A stretch of 5,024 bases of DNA. Origin: Rhodospirillales bacterium (GTDB lineage Bacteria > Pseudomonadota > Alphaproteobacteria > Reyranellales > Reyranellaceae). The DNA is taken from positions 1 to 5,024 of the forward strand of contig JABMNB010000766.1 in the NCBI GenBank assembly GCA_013205335.1, given 5' to 3'. This document shows, piece by piece, positions 1 to 5,024 of this stretch (position 1 is the stretch's first letter; each line of letters opens with the position of its first letter). The notes below the pieces were generated by a model that saw only the letters and a program-made list of their open reading frames with translations, was not told where the DNA came from and ran no database searches. Made by a program: the position numbers and the translations under genes.

Positions 1-111
1 CAGCGGGACTCAAATGTTAGACGGCAACCACTAGGGAAGGTTGAATAAGCGAGGAGTTTGGCGAAGGATGCGAGAGCGCCGTCGGCTCGCGGTCCGTGAC
101 CTGCCTCTCCA
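1..111. other. Left edge, no recognisable gene
   Basis: I see no supported gene, RNA or hairpin here. A + strand reading frame opens at 41, but its composition (Arg-rich, no known motif) and its run through the repeat and the opposite-strand transposase remnant make it a probable shadow. Similarity to the right-hand repeat copy fades out at about 109-116. Confidence 0.5.
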
Positions 112-300
112 GGACCTGTCCTTGCTCAAAATCCCATTCGGCAAAGGAATCGGTTTTCCAACGAAGATTTCGGCAGACGAGTCTCGATTATTCGAGCGGA
201 GCGTTCACCGCTGCTGCGATCTGAGCACCCTGAAATGGTTCGGGGCACCATGGAAGCCGCGCAAGGCAATTGCGGCCGGCGACACGCCCGGACCGCGACG

Positions 301-322
301 GCGGTGCAGGTTCGGTCACCGC
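301..322. other. Conserved hairpin just downstream of mini-gene copy A
   Basis: gcggtg (301-306) pairs perfectly with caccgc (317-322) across a 10-nt loop. It lies inside a 29-bp block (298-326) that is identical in copy B (4832-4860) and begins a few bases after the transposase stop codon, reading on the - strand. No T-run follows, so a classical Rho-independent terminator is unlikely. It may be part of the element's end, or a 3' mRNA structure. That role is inference. Confidence 0.5.
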
Positions 323-329
323 AAACAGT

Positions 330-488
330 TCAGGCCGCCCGACGCTCGTAGCGATTGCGCAGGGCGGGGCGCTGCCGGCGCAGGACGGTCAACTGATGTC
401 GCAGGGCGACCAGTTCGAGTTCCAGCGAAGCGCGGCTGCGCACCCGGAAAGAGAGCCGGGAACCGAGGGCGGACAAAAGGATGAGCAT
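330..488 (-). pseudogene. Internally deleted integrase-core transposase mini-gene, copy A (52 aa)
   Basis: Read on the - strand from ATG at 488 to TGA at 330-332, this gives 52 residues. It begins MLILLSALGSRLSFRVRSR, continues with a Leu/Glu-rich stretch and LTVLRRQRP, and ends RNRYERRAA. From memory of the family, the first ~41 residues match the N-terminus of a DDE integrase-core transposase of about 350 residues common in Rhizobiales. RYERRAA is that same protein's C-terminus. The middle, with the helix-turn-helix and the whole catalytic core, is missing, so this cannot be an active transposase. The frame is open upstream to a stop at 522-524. No good Shine-Dalgarno is visible before the ATG, so translation is uncertain. 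It faces away from the TRAP operon. Copy B has the same junction, with 44 of 52 residues identical. Confidence 0.75.
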
Positions 489-576
489 GCCTATGACGGT
501 ATGGCTGCGGCGCCAAAAACTCTATGCTTTCTCGCTTCTTGGAGTTTTGAGTAAGCACAGCCATGAGGCTGGGGGA

Positions 577-606
577 TTGCAGGTCGAAAGGCGTCGCCGT
601 ATAGAT
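577..606 (+). promoter_or_regulatory. Candidate sigma70-type promoter for the TRAP operon
   Basis: TTGCAG (577-582) and TATAGA (600-605) are separated by 17 bp. They match 3 of 6 and 4 of 6 consensus positions. Transcription would start near 612 and leave a leader of about 90 nt before the ATG at 705. It is the best spaced pair I found in 491-704. A short inverted repeat, cagcc-atga-ggctg (558-571), lies just upstream, but I cannot link it to any regulator. Confidence 0.4.
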
Positions 607-704
607 TGATGCTCACAGAGACTGCAGTGCCAGAAAGAGCACGGCAATAAGGCGGGCGCGCAGACCCGACCGGAACAACCAAAAGCACCAGGAGAGGAAA
701 CCAC

Positions 705-1877
705 ATGACGATTCAAAGGCGAAGTGCGCTCGTTCTCGGGGCGGCCGCGGCCCTCGCACCGGCCAATGTGTTTGCCCAGGCCGGCAAGACCGACATCAAG
801 TTGCCCAACACGCTCGTCTGGACTGCCTACGATGTGGGCTCCTCTGGCTACGCCCAGGCGATCGGCGTCGGATCCATCCTCAAGAACAAGGTCGGGACGA
901 ACCTGCGCGTACTGCCGGGCAAGAACGACGTGTCGCGCCTGGCGCCGCTGCGCGAGGGAACTGCGCAGTTCTCGGCCACCGGTTCCGACAACATCTACGG
1001 CCAGGAAGCCGTCTTCACCTTCGGCGAGAAGGAATGGGGGCCGCAGCCGATCCGCCTGCTGATGCTGAACTATGCCGATGGTGCCGCCGTCGCGCTGGCC
1101 ACGGCGGCCGACGCGAACATCAAGACGCTGAAGGACGTGAAGGGCAAACGCGTCGCCTGGATCCGCGGCGCGCCGGCGCTGAACCAGGCGGTCTCGTGCA
1201 TGCTGGCCTTTGCCGGACTGGGCTGGAACGACGTTGTGAAGGTCGAGTTCGGCGGTCATGGCCCGGCCATCGACGGCATGGTCAACAACGAGGTCGACGC
1301 GCTCAACAATGCGACCTTCTCGGCCCTCAACCAGAAGGTTGCGGCCTCGCCGCGCGGCATCTATTTCCCGCCGGTGCCGCACAACGACCTCGAGGGCTGG
1401 AAGCGCCTTCAGGCGGTCGTACCGTGGTACGAGCCGATCTTCGCGACCGACGGCATCGGCATGAAGCCAGGGGGCCAGGAAATGGCCGGCGTCGCCTATC
1501 CGGTACTTGTCAGCTACGACAAGATCACCGACGACGTCGCCTACAACATGACCAAGGCGATGGACAAGTTCTACGACGAGTACAAGACGAGCGCCCCGGG
1601 CGCCAACGGCTGGGCCCTTAAGCGCCAGAAGTGGAGCAAGTTCGTACCCTACCATCCCGGTGCAATCCGCTACTACAAGGAAGCCGGCGTGTGGCCCAAG
1701 GAGCAGGATGCGGTCCAGGCGCAGACGCTGGCGCGCCAGACGGTGCTGATCGATGCCTGGGCGGCCTACGTCAAGGGTGCTCCCGGCGACAAGGCACAGT
1801 TCAAGGACGGCTGGATCAAAGCGCGCACGGCCGCGCTGAAGGCCAAGAACATGGCGGTCGTGTTCGACACCTGGTGA
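705..1877 (+). CDS. TRAP transporter substrate-binding protein, TAXI family
   Basis: This is the periplasmic solute receptor of a TRAP importer. It captures substrate and docks on the permease encoded next. The protein is 390 residues. The ATG has a strong ribosome site (aggagag, 690-696, 8 nt away). Residues 1-26 form a signal peptide: twin Arg at 5-6, a hydrophobic Ala/Leu core, and cleavage near VFA-QA-G (after 24 or 26). The Arg pair allows Tat export, but A8 weakens the Tat consensus. TAXI hallmarks are the early glycine-rich pocket segment (YDVGSSGYAQA, 42-52), LPGKNDVSRLAPLREG (70-85), the hinge stretch TLKDVKGKRVAWIRG (141-155), GHGPAIDGMVNNEVDAL (184-200) and the C-terminal PYHPGAIRYYKEAGVW (315-330). 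It is longer than most TAXI receptors (about 320 residues). Characterised TAXI proteins bind glutamate or 2-oxoglutarate-like ligands; the substrate here is unknown. Confidence 0.92.
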   Translation: MTIQRRSALVLGAAAALAPANVFAQAGKTDIKLPNTLVWTAYDVGSSGYAQAIGVGSILKNKVGTNLRVLPGKNDVSRLAPLREGTAQFSATGSDNIYGQEAVFTFGEKEWGPQPIRLLMLNYADGAAVALATAADANIKTLKDVKGKRVAWIRGAPALNQAVSCMLAFAGLGWNDVVKVEFGGHGPAIDGMVNNEVDALNNATFSALNQKVAASPRGIYFPPVPHNDLEGWKRLQAVVPWYEPIFATDGIGMKPGGQEMAGVAYPVLVSYDKITDDVAYNMTKAMDKFYDEYKTSAPGANGWALKRQKWSKFVPYHPGAIRYYKEAGVWPKEQDAVQAQTLARQTVLIDAWAAYVKGAPGDKAQFKDGWIKARTAALKAKNMAVVFDTW

Positions 1878-1903
1878 CCGGAGTTCGATCGACGTAGGCG
1901 CTG

Positions 1904-1925
1904 CGGGGCGGTCGAGGCCGCCCCG
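1904..1925 (+). terminator. Intergenic GC hairpin between receptor and permease genes
   Basis: cggggcgg (1904-1911) pairs perfectly with ccgccccg (1918-1925) around a 6-nt loop, followed by tttcgtctcgtc. The tail is too poor in T for a strong Rho-independent terminator. In binding-protein transport operons such hairpins often stabilise the upstream mRNA or partly end transcription, so that the receptor is made in excess over the permease. I infer that role here. It starts 27 nt after the receptor stop codon. Confidence 0.55.
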
Positions 1926-1998
1926 TTTCGTCTCGTCGCGATCGGAGGTGTCGAGTACCGCCGCTTCGGGTCGATCCCGCCCACAAACCCGATTCCGC

Positions 1999-2002
1999 AG
2001 GA
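1999..2002 (+). promoter_or_regulatory. Ribosome binding site fixing the permease start at 2008
   Basis: AGGA lies 5 nt before the ATG at 2008, inside gcaggaacgtcatg. The frame is open further upstream to an ATG at 1948, but the extra 20 residues are Arg/Ser-rich and the 1948 start has a less convincing context. The MTDTPAAPHK start also gives a normal cytoplasmic N-terminus for the family. Confidence 0.65.
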
Positions 2003-2007
2003 ACGTC

Positions 2008-4020
2008 ATGACCGACACGCCCGCCGCTCCGCACAAGTACGTCGTCAAGGACGAGGACATTCCCGATTACGAGCTGACGCGGACGCGAAACCTGCCGCGC
2101 GCGTGGTTGTGGATCGTGGCGATCGGCACGCTGGTGTCGATCGGCCTGGTGATGAACCAGGTCTTCGCCTGGCGCTTCTTTGTCGGCTACACCGTGATCG
2201 AGGCGCAGTTCCTCTATGCCGTGGTGGCGATCATGTTCGCCATGGTGTTCGTGGTCTTTCCGGCGCACAAGCGCCAGAACCGCGACGTAGTGCCGTGGTA
2301 CGATGCGCTCATGTTCGCGACGGCGCTGGCGATCGGCGCCTATGCCTGCTTCTTTTCCAACGACATCGTCGACCAAGCTTGGGAGTACGCCGCACCGCTG
2401 CACGGCAAGCTGGTCGCGCTGGTGATGTGGGGCCTCGTGCTGGAGGCCGGCCGGCGTACCGGCGGCTGGCCGATCTTCTTCGTCGTCCTCGTCTTCTCGA
2501 CTTATCCGATCTACGTGCATCTGATGCCGGAAGTGATCTCCGGCGTGCCTCAGACACCCCTCAACACCGCAGCTTTCCACATGTACAGCATCGAGAGCCT
2601 GCTTGGCATTCCGATGCGGGCCTTCGCCGGTCTGGTGTTCGGCTTCATCATCTTCGGTATCGCGTTGCAGTACACCGGTGCGGGAAGCTTCTTCATCAAC
2701 TTGGCCTTCTCGACGCTCGGCCACGTGCGTGGCGGGCCGGCCAAGGTCGCCGTGTTCTCGTCGGGCCTGTTCGGCTCGCTCTCGGGCGGCCCGGTGACCA
2801 ACGTGCTGACCACCGGCACCTTGACCATCCCTGCCATGAAGCGGCTCGGCTTCTCTGCCAAGTATGCCGGGGGCGTCGAGGCCTGCGCCTCGACCGGGGG
2901 CGTGCTGATGCCGCCGATCATGGGGGCCACGGCCTTCGTGATGGCCAATTTCCTGCAGATTTCTTACGTCGAGGTGGCGATCGCCGCCATCGTGCCGTCG
3001 CTGCTCTACTATTTCGGCCTGTTCATGCAGATCGACGCCTACTCGGCGCGGCGTGGCATGAAGGGGCTGCCCAAGGAAGAACTGGAGAACCTCTGGCAGG
3101 TGATCAAGACCGGCTGGGTCTACCTGTTCGTCTTCGCCCTGCTGATCTTCATGCTGATCCATCTGCAACAGGAGGCGCGCGCGCCCTTCTATGCGGTTGC
3201 CCTGCTGCTGGTCATCAACCAGTTCACGGCACACAAGCTGACGCGCGAAAAGCTGCTGCGCTTCGTCTTCGCCACAGGCTTCCTGCTGGCCGAGCTGGCC
3301 GGAATCCTGGCGGCGATCGGGCTCGTGGTCGGGGCGTTGGTCAGCACCGGCATGGTCGGCACCATCACCAACGACCTCGTCTTCCTGGCCGGAAACAACA
3401 CCCTGGTGCTGCTGCTGATGGGTGCGTTCACCTGCTTCATCCTCGGCATGGGCATGACGGTGACGGCGGCCTACATCTTCCTCGCCATCATCCTGGCGCC
3501 TGCGCTGATCAAGGCCGGGCTGGAGCCGCTGCCCGTCCACATGTTCCTTCTTTACTGGGGCATGCTGAGCTTCATCACCCCGCCGGTGGCGCTGGCCGCC
3601 TTCGCCGCCGCGTCGGTCGCCAAGGCCGATCCGATGGCCACGGGCTTCGAGGCGATGCGGCTTGGGACGATCATCTATTTCATCCCGTTCTTCTTCGTCT
3701 ACAACCCCGCGCTGCTGCTGCAGGGTCCGCTGGACGAGATCCTCATCGTCTGTGTGTCGGCCGTGGTCGGCGTCGTGCTGCTGAGCGGCGCGCTGCAGGG
3801 CTACCTGATCGGCCTCGGGCGGTTGCCCGACGGTCCGGCGGGGCTGCCGTCGCGGCTCCTGATCGGGGTGGGTGGACTCACCTTCGCCGTGCCGGGCGGC
3901 GACATGACGGGGCTCACCCACACGCATCTCACGGCCATCGCTCTGGCCTTGACGGTGCCCGGCATCGCGCTCGGCTGGTTCATGCGGGGCGGGCGTCGCG
4001 CGACGACGGCCCTCGAATGA
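2008..4020 (+). CDS. TRAP transporter permease, fused small and large subunits (4TM/12TM type)
   Basis: This is the inner-membrane permease that takes substrate from the TAXI receptor and imports it by ion symport (usually sodium or proton). At 670 residues it is normal length for the fused DctQM proteins that accompany TAXI receptors. After a polar N-terminus, the DctQ-like part has hydrophobic segments near 34-53, 66-85, 98-117, 134-150 and 154-174. The DctM-like part has the first signature at 250-282 (FSSGLFGSLSGGPVTNVL and following, ending in KRLGF), ASTGGVLMPPIMGATAFVMA at 294-313, and the second-half motifs LGMGMTVTAAY (479-489) and SFITPPVALAAF (521-532), expected near the ion and substrate sites. 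Further helices lie near 553-571 and 579-602, with a weakly hydrophobic tail to 670. The 130-nt gap from the receptor gene holds a hairpin, but the two genes are almost certainly one operon. The reading frame is intact. Confidence 0.93.
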   Translation: MTDTPAAPHKYVVKDEDIPDYELTRTRNLPRAWLWIVAIGTLVSIGLVMNQVFAWRFFVGYTVIEAQFLYAVVAIMFAMVFVVFPAHKRQNRDVVPWYDALMFATALAIGAYACFFSNDIVDQAWEYAAPLHGKLVALVMWGLVLEAGRRTGGWPIFFVVLVFSTYPIYVHLMPEVISGVPQTPLNTAAFHMYSIESLLGIPMRAFAGLVFGFIIFGIALQYTGAGSFFINLAFSTLGHVRGGPAKVAVFSSGLFGSLSGGPVTNVLTTGTLTIPAMKRLGFSAKYAGGVEACASTGGVLMPPIMGATAFVMANFLQISYVEVAIAAIVPSLLYYFGLFMQIDAYSARRGMKGLPKEELENLWQVIKTGWVYLFVFALLIFMLIHLQQEARAPFYAVALLLVINQFTAHKLTREKLLRFVFATGFLLAELAGILAAIGLVVGALVSTGMVGTITNDLVFLAGNNTLVLLLMGAFTCFILGMGMTVTAAYIFLAIILAPALIKAGLEPLPVHMFLLYWGMLSFITPPVALAAFAAASVAKADPMATGFEAMRLGTIIYFIPFFFVYNPALLLQGPLDEILIVCVSAVVGVVLLSGALQGYLIGLGRLPDGPAGLPSRLLIGVGGLTFAVPGGDMTGLTHTHLTAIALALTVPGIALGWFMRGGRRATTALE

Positions 4021-4108
4021 CGCCCCCTTGTGACGACGGCTAATGAACATCTGAACAAGGGCGATTGGCGCACACGATAGCTATCGAGGGCGCCTGGACG
4101 GAGCTTTG

Positions 4109-4378
4109 CGTGAGGGTCGGCGCCAGCTCTGTCTCGACGCAGGTGTCGAAGATCTGGCGGTTCATGGGTTGATCGACCACCCACGGCGCGACGAGGCCAT
4201 CGCTGCGCAGGCCGGCGATGAAGGTCTGCGTCGCCCAGTGCCCGAACGGCGCCCCGACCTTCAGGCGGGTACCGCGGCGCGAGCGGCCGCGCAGACGCGT
4301 CACCTTGGTCGTCGTGCCGGTCTCGTCGAGGAAGACCAGATGATGGACCTGATCGCGCATCTTAGGCTGGCGGTGCAC
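4109..4378 (-). pseudogene. IS630-family transposase fragment
   Basis: Read on the - strand from ATG at 4378, this is the middle part of an IS630-type DDE transposase. It contains VHHLVFLDETG (the first catalytic Asp, residue 18), TRLRGRSRRGTRLK, the family-typical PFGHWATQTFIAGLR, APWVVDQPMN and ETELAPTL at 84-89. Family similarity stops at about 4112. The second Asp (in a DN motif) and the final Glu (NPIE region) are absent, as is the N-terminal DNA-binding part. The same frame stays open to a stop at 4040-4042, but those residues look like random host sequence. It is therefore a dead remnant truncated at both ends, lying convergent with the permease gene. The absence of in-frame stops suggests it is fairly recent. 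The true upstream limit is unclear; similarity may reach 4400. Confidence 0.8.
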
Positions 4379-4650
4379 CTTCCGGAATCCCCTTCGATTC
4401 CAAATTCTCGCTCGATGCTCCAGGAGTAAACCGCGAAATGTCGGAGAGGCGCTGCTATCACCAAGAGGCCGCTTGATAGCTCGTCGGCCGTTTCAATATC
4501 TTGAACTGACGCGATCAGCCCGTCCCCGCCGCCAATACCGTCGACTACGTCACGGCGCATTTGCGAAGGCTTCTTCTTCTTCTTCTTGCCGCGCTTGGTC
4601 GTTGCAGGCGGCTTCATCGCCGCCGCCAGCGCCGCCACGCCGCAGCCCAG
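4379..4650. other. Gene-free spacer between transposase remnants
   Basis: I recognise no gene here. On the - strand a frame open from 4638 reads through a Lys-rich stretch (KRGKKKKKK) and then ordinary-looking residues (DGLIASVQDIETADELSSG) before overlapping the IS630 fragment in another frame. I see no convincing ribosome site or family resemblance. It could be the scar of a decayed gene or of flanking DNA carried in with the insertion sequences. Confidence 0.5.
4570..4587. repeat. (CTT)6 trinucleotide tract
   Basis: Six perfect CTT units lie in a row, unusual in this GC-rich setting. On the - strand they would encode six lysines in one frame. Length change by slippage would not shift a frame, so a phase-variation role is unlikely. 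It is most simply low-complexity spacer sequence. Confidence 0.7.
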
Positions 4651-4834
4651 CTGTCCTTGCTCAAAAAGCCATCTGGCCTTGGGATCGGTTTGCCGATGAA
4701 GACTGTGGCCGACGAAATTCGGCTACCGAATAGACGGCTTCTCTCTTCCAACACCGACGCCGGGCATATTTTCTTAACACGCCGGCATCCGAGCCATGCA
4801 ATAGCGGACCGCGACGACGCCCGGCGACGCAACG

Positions 4835-4856
4835 GCGGTGCAGGTTCGGTCACCGC
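4835..4856. other. Conserved hairpin just downstream of mini-gene copy B
   Basis: gcggtg (4835-4840) pairs with caccgc (4851-4856), with the same 10-nt loop as at 301-322. The surrounding 29 bp are identical between the copies although the adjoining reading frame differs at about one base in six. No T-run follows. Confidence 0.5.
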
Positions 4857-4863
4857 AAACGAT

Positions 4864-5022
4864 TCAGGCTGCGCGGCGCTCGTAGCGATGGCGCAGGCCG
4901 GGGCGTTGCCGGCGCAGGACGGTCAACTGATGCTGCAAGTCGACGAGCTCGAGCTCCAGCGTGAGGCGACTACGAACCCGGAACGAGAGCAGAGAACCGA
5001 GGGCGGACAGAAGCGTGAGCAT
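4864..5022 (-). pseudogene. Internally deleted integrase-core transposase mini-gene, copy B (52 aa)
   Basis: This reads from ATG at 5022 to TGA at 4864-4866 and gives 52 residues. It starts MLTLLSALGSLLSFRVRSR, continues with LELELVDLQHQLTVL and RRQRPG, and ends RHRYERRAA. As in copy A, a transposase N-terminus is joined directly to the same family's C-terminus, with no helix-turn-helix or catalytic core. It lacks in-frame stops and frameshifts. Against copy A I count 26 base differences in 159 positions: 14 codons differ silently and 8 change the residue. Only two bases upstream of the ATG are visible, so its ribosome site and promoter cannot be judged. It may be a non-functional relic or a short expressed peptide; a relic is the default view. 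Confidence 0.75.
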
Positions 5023-5024
5023 GC

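Larger units (their letters stand above)
112..490 (-). repeat. Degenerate direct repeat, copy A (deleted insertion-sequence derivative)
   Basis: This segment aligns in the same orientation with 4651-5024. The offset is 4534 bp from 298 to 490 with no indel, and 4535 bp near the outer end, where both copies share the 12-mer ctgtccttgctc (116 here, 4651 in copy B). Similarity is high over 298-490, moderate over 116-200 and weak between. It holds a 52-codon transposase mini-gene on the - strand. The layout suggests a non-autonomous element derived from an integrase-core (rve) insertion sequence. I could not find terminal inverted repeats or a target-site duplication, so the ends are approximate. 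Homology beyond 490 cannot be tested because copy B meets the window edge. Confidence 0.75.
4651..5024 (-). repeat. Degenerate direct repeat, copy B (deleted insertion-sequence derivative)
   Basis: This is the right-hand partner of the repeat at 112-490, in the same orientation, starting at the shared ctgtccttgctc and running to the window edge. It is collinear with copy A with only about one net indel. It contains the second transposase mini-gene and the identical 29-bp block at 4832-4860. Together the two copies bracket the TRAP operon and the IS630 fragment. The repeat probably continues past 5024. Confidence 0.75.

Noticed and set aside
522..2060. Long - strand open frame opposite the receptor gene (512 codons)
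   Set aside because: It is a GC-driven antisense shadow of the TAXI receptor gene, with no recognisable domain, and it extends across a promoter region and an intergenic hairpin.
2103..4043. Second long + strand frame inside the permease gene
   Set aside because: It is an out-of-frame, Arg/Gly/His-rich reading of the same DNA. The permease frame has clear family motifs along its whole length.
1816..4050. Very long open frame on the - strand opposite the permease (744 codons)
   Set aside because: Its product is dominated by His, Arg, Asp, Glu and Gln, as expected from reading a GC-rich membrane-protein gene antisense. No motif or ribosome site supports it, and the + strand permease is unambiguous.
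4025..4061. Inverted repeat cccttgt / acaaggg after the permease stop as a terminator
   Set aside because: The stem is only 7 bp with a 23-nt loop and no T-run follows. It is too weak to call a terminator.
4300..4638. - strand frame with a poly-Lys stretch (112 codons)
   Set aside because: The lysines come from the (CTT)6 tract, there is no convincing ribosome site, and its end overlaps the IS630 fragment in a different frame.
4614..4853. - strand frame of 79 codons (GTG start) running through the conserved FIGKPIP segment
   Set aside because: The corresponding frame in copy A is broken by an indel and a stop, so the frame as a whole is not conserved. Only the local block is noted as a finding.
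1..5024. CRISPR array, tRNA, rRNA or riboswitch
   Set aside because: I saw no regularly spaced short repeats, no cloverleaf-like segments and no conserved riboswitch core. The only repeats are the two large direct copies and the (CTT)6 tract.

Overview
The window is GC-rich DNA that looks alphaproteobacterial, or less likely betaproteobacterial. This rests on base composition, the TAXI-type TRAP transporter and the transposase families present; no rRNA or housekeeping gene is available to confirm it. The intact content is one two-gene transport operon on the + strand, set between remnants of insertion sequences that all lie on the - strand.

Layout: 1-111 holds nothing recognisable. 112-490 is copy A of a degenerate direct repeat. 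It contains a 52-codon, internally deleted transposase mini-gene (- strand, 488 to 330). 491-704 is the upstream region of the operon, with a plausible sigma70-type promoter and a clear ribosome binding site. 705-1877 encodes a TAXI-family TRAP substrate-binding protein with a signal peptide. 1878-2007 is a spacer with a strong GC hairpin. 2008-4020 encodes the fused small plus large TRAP permease (DctQM type). 4021-4108 is a short spacer. 4109-4378 (- strand) is a fragment of an IS630-family transposase around its first catalytic Asp. 4379-4650 has no recognisable gene but carries a (CTT)6 tract. 4651-5024 is copy B of the direct repeat, with the same internally deleted transposase mini-gene (- strand, 5022 to 4864). 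The window ends two bases beyond that start codon.

The two genes form a complete TAXI-TRAP importer. The periplasmic protein captures a solute, probably a small carboxylate or amino-acid-like compound, and delivers it to the ion-driven permease in the inner membrane. No catabolic or regulatory gene is present to narrow the substrate.

The less ordinary part is the frame around the operon. Two same-orientation copies of a ~375-bp repeat, offset by 4534-4535 bp, both carry a transposase gene that fuses the family's N-terminal ~40 residues to its C-terminal ~10 residues. The copies differ at about 16% of positions within that ORF, mostly synonymously, yet share the same deletion junction and an identical 29-bp hairpin-containing block just after the stop codon. 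This suggests a small non-autonomous element family, and the repeats could let the operon be lost or amplified. I see no clearly new multi-gene system here.
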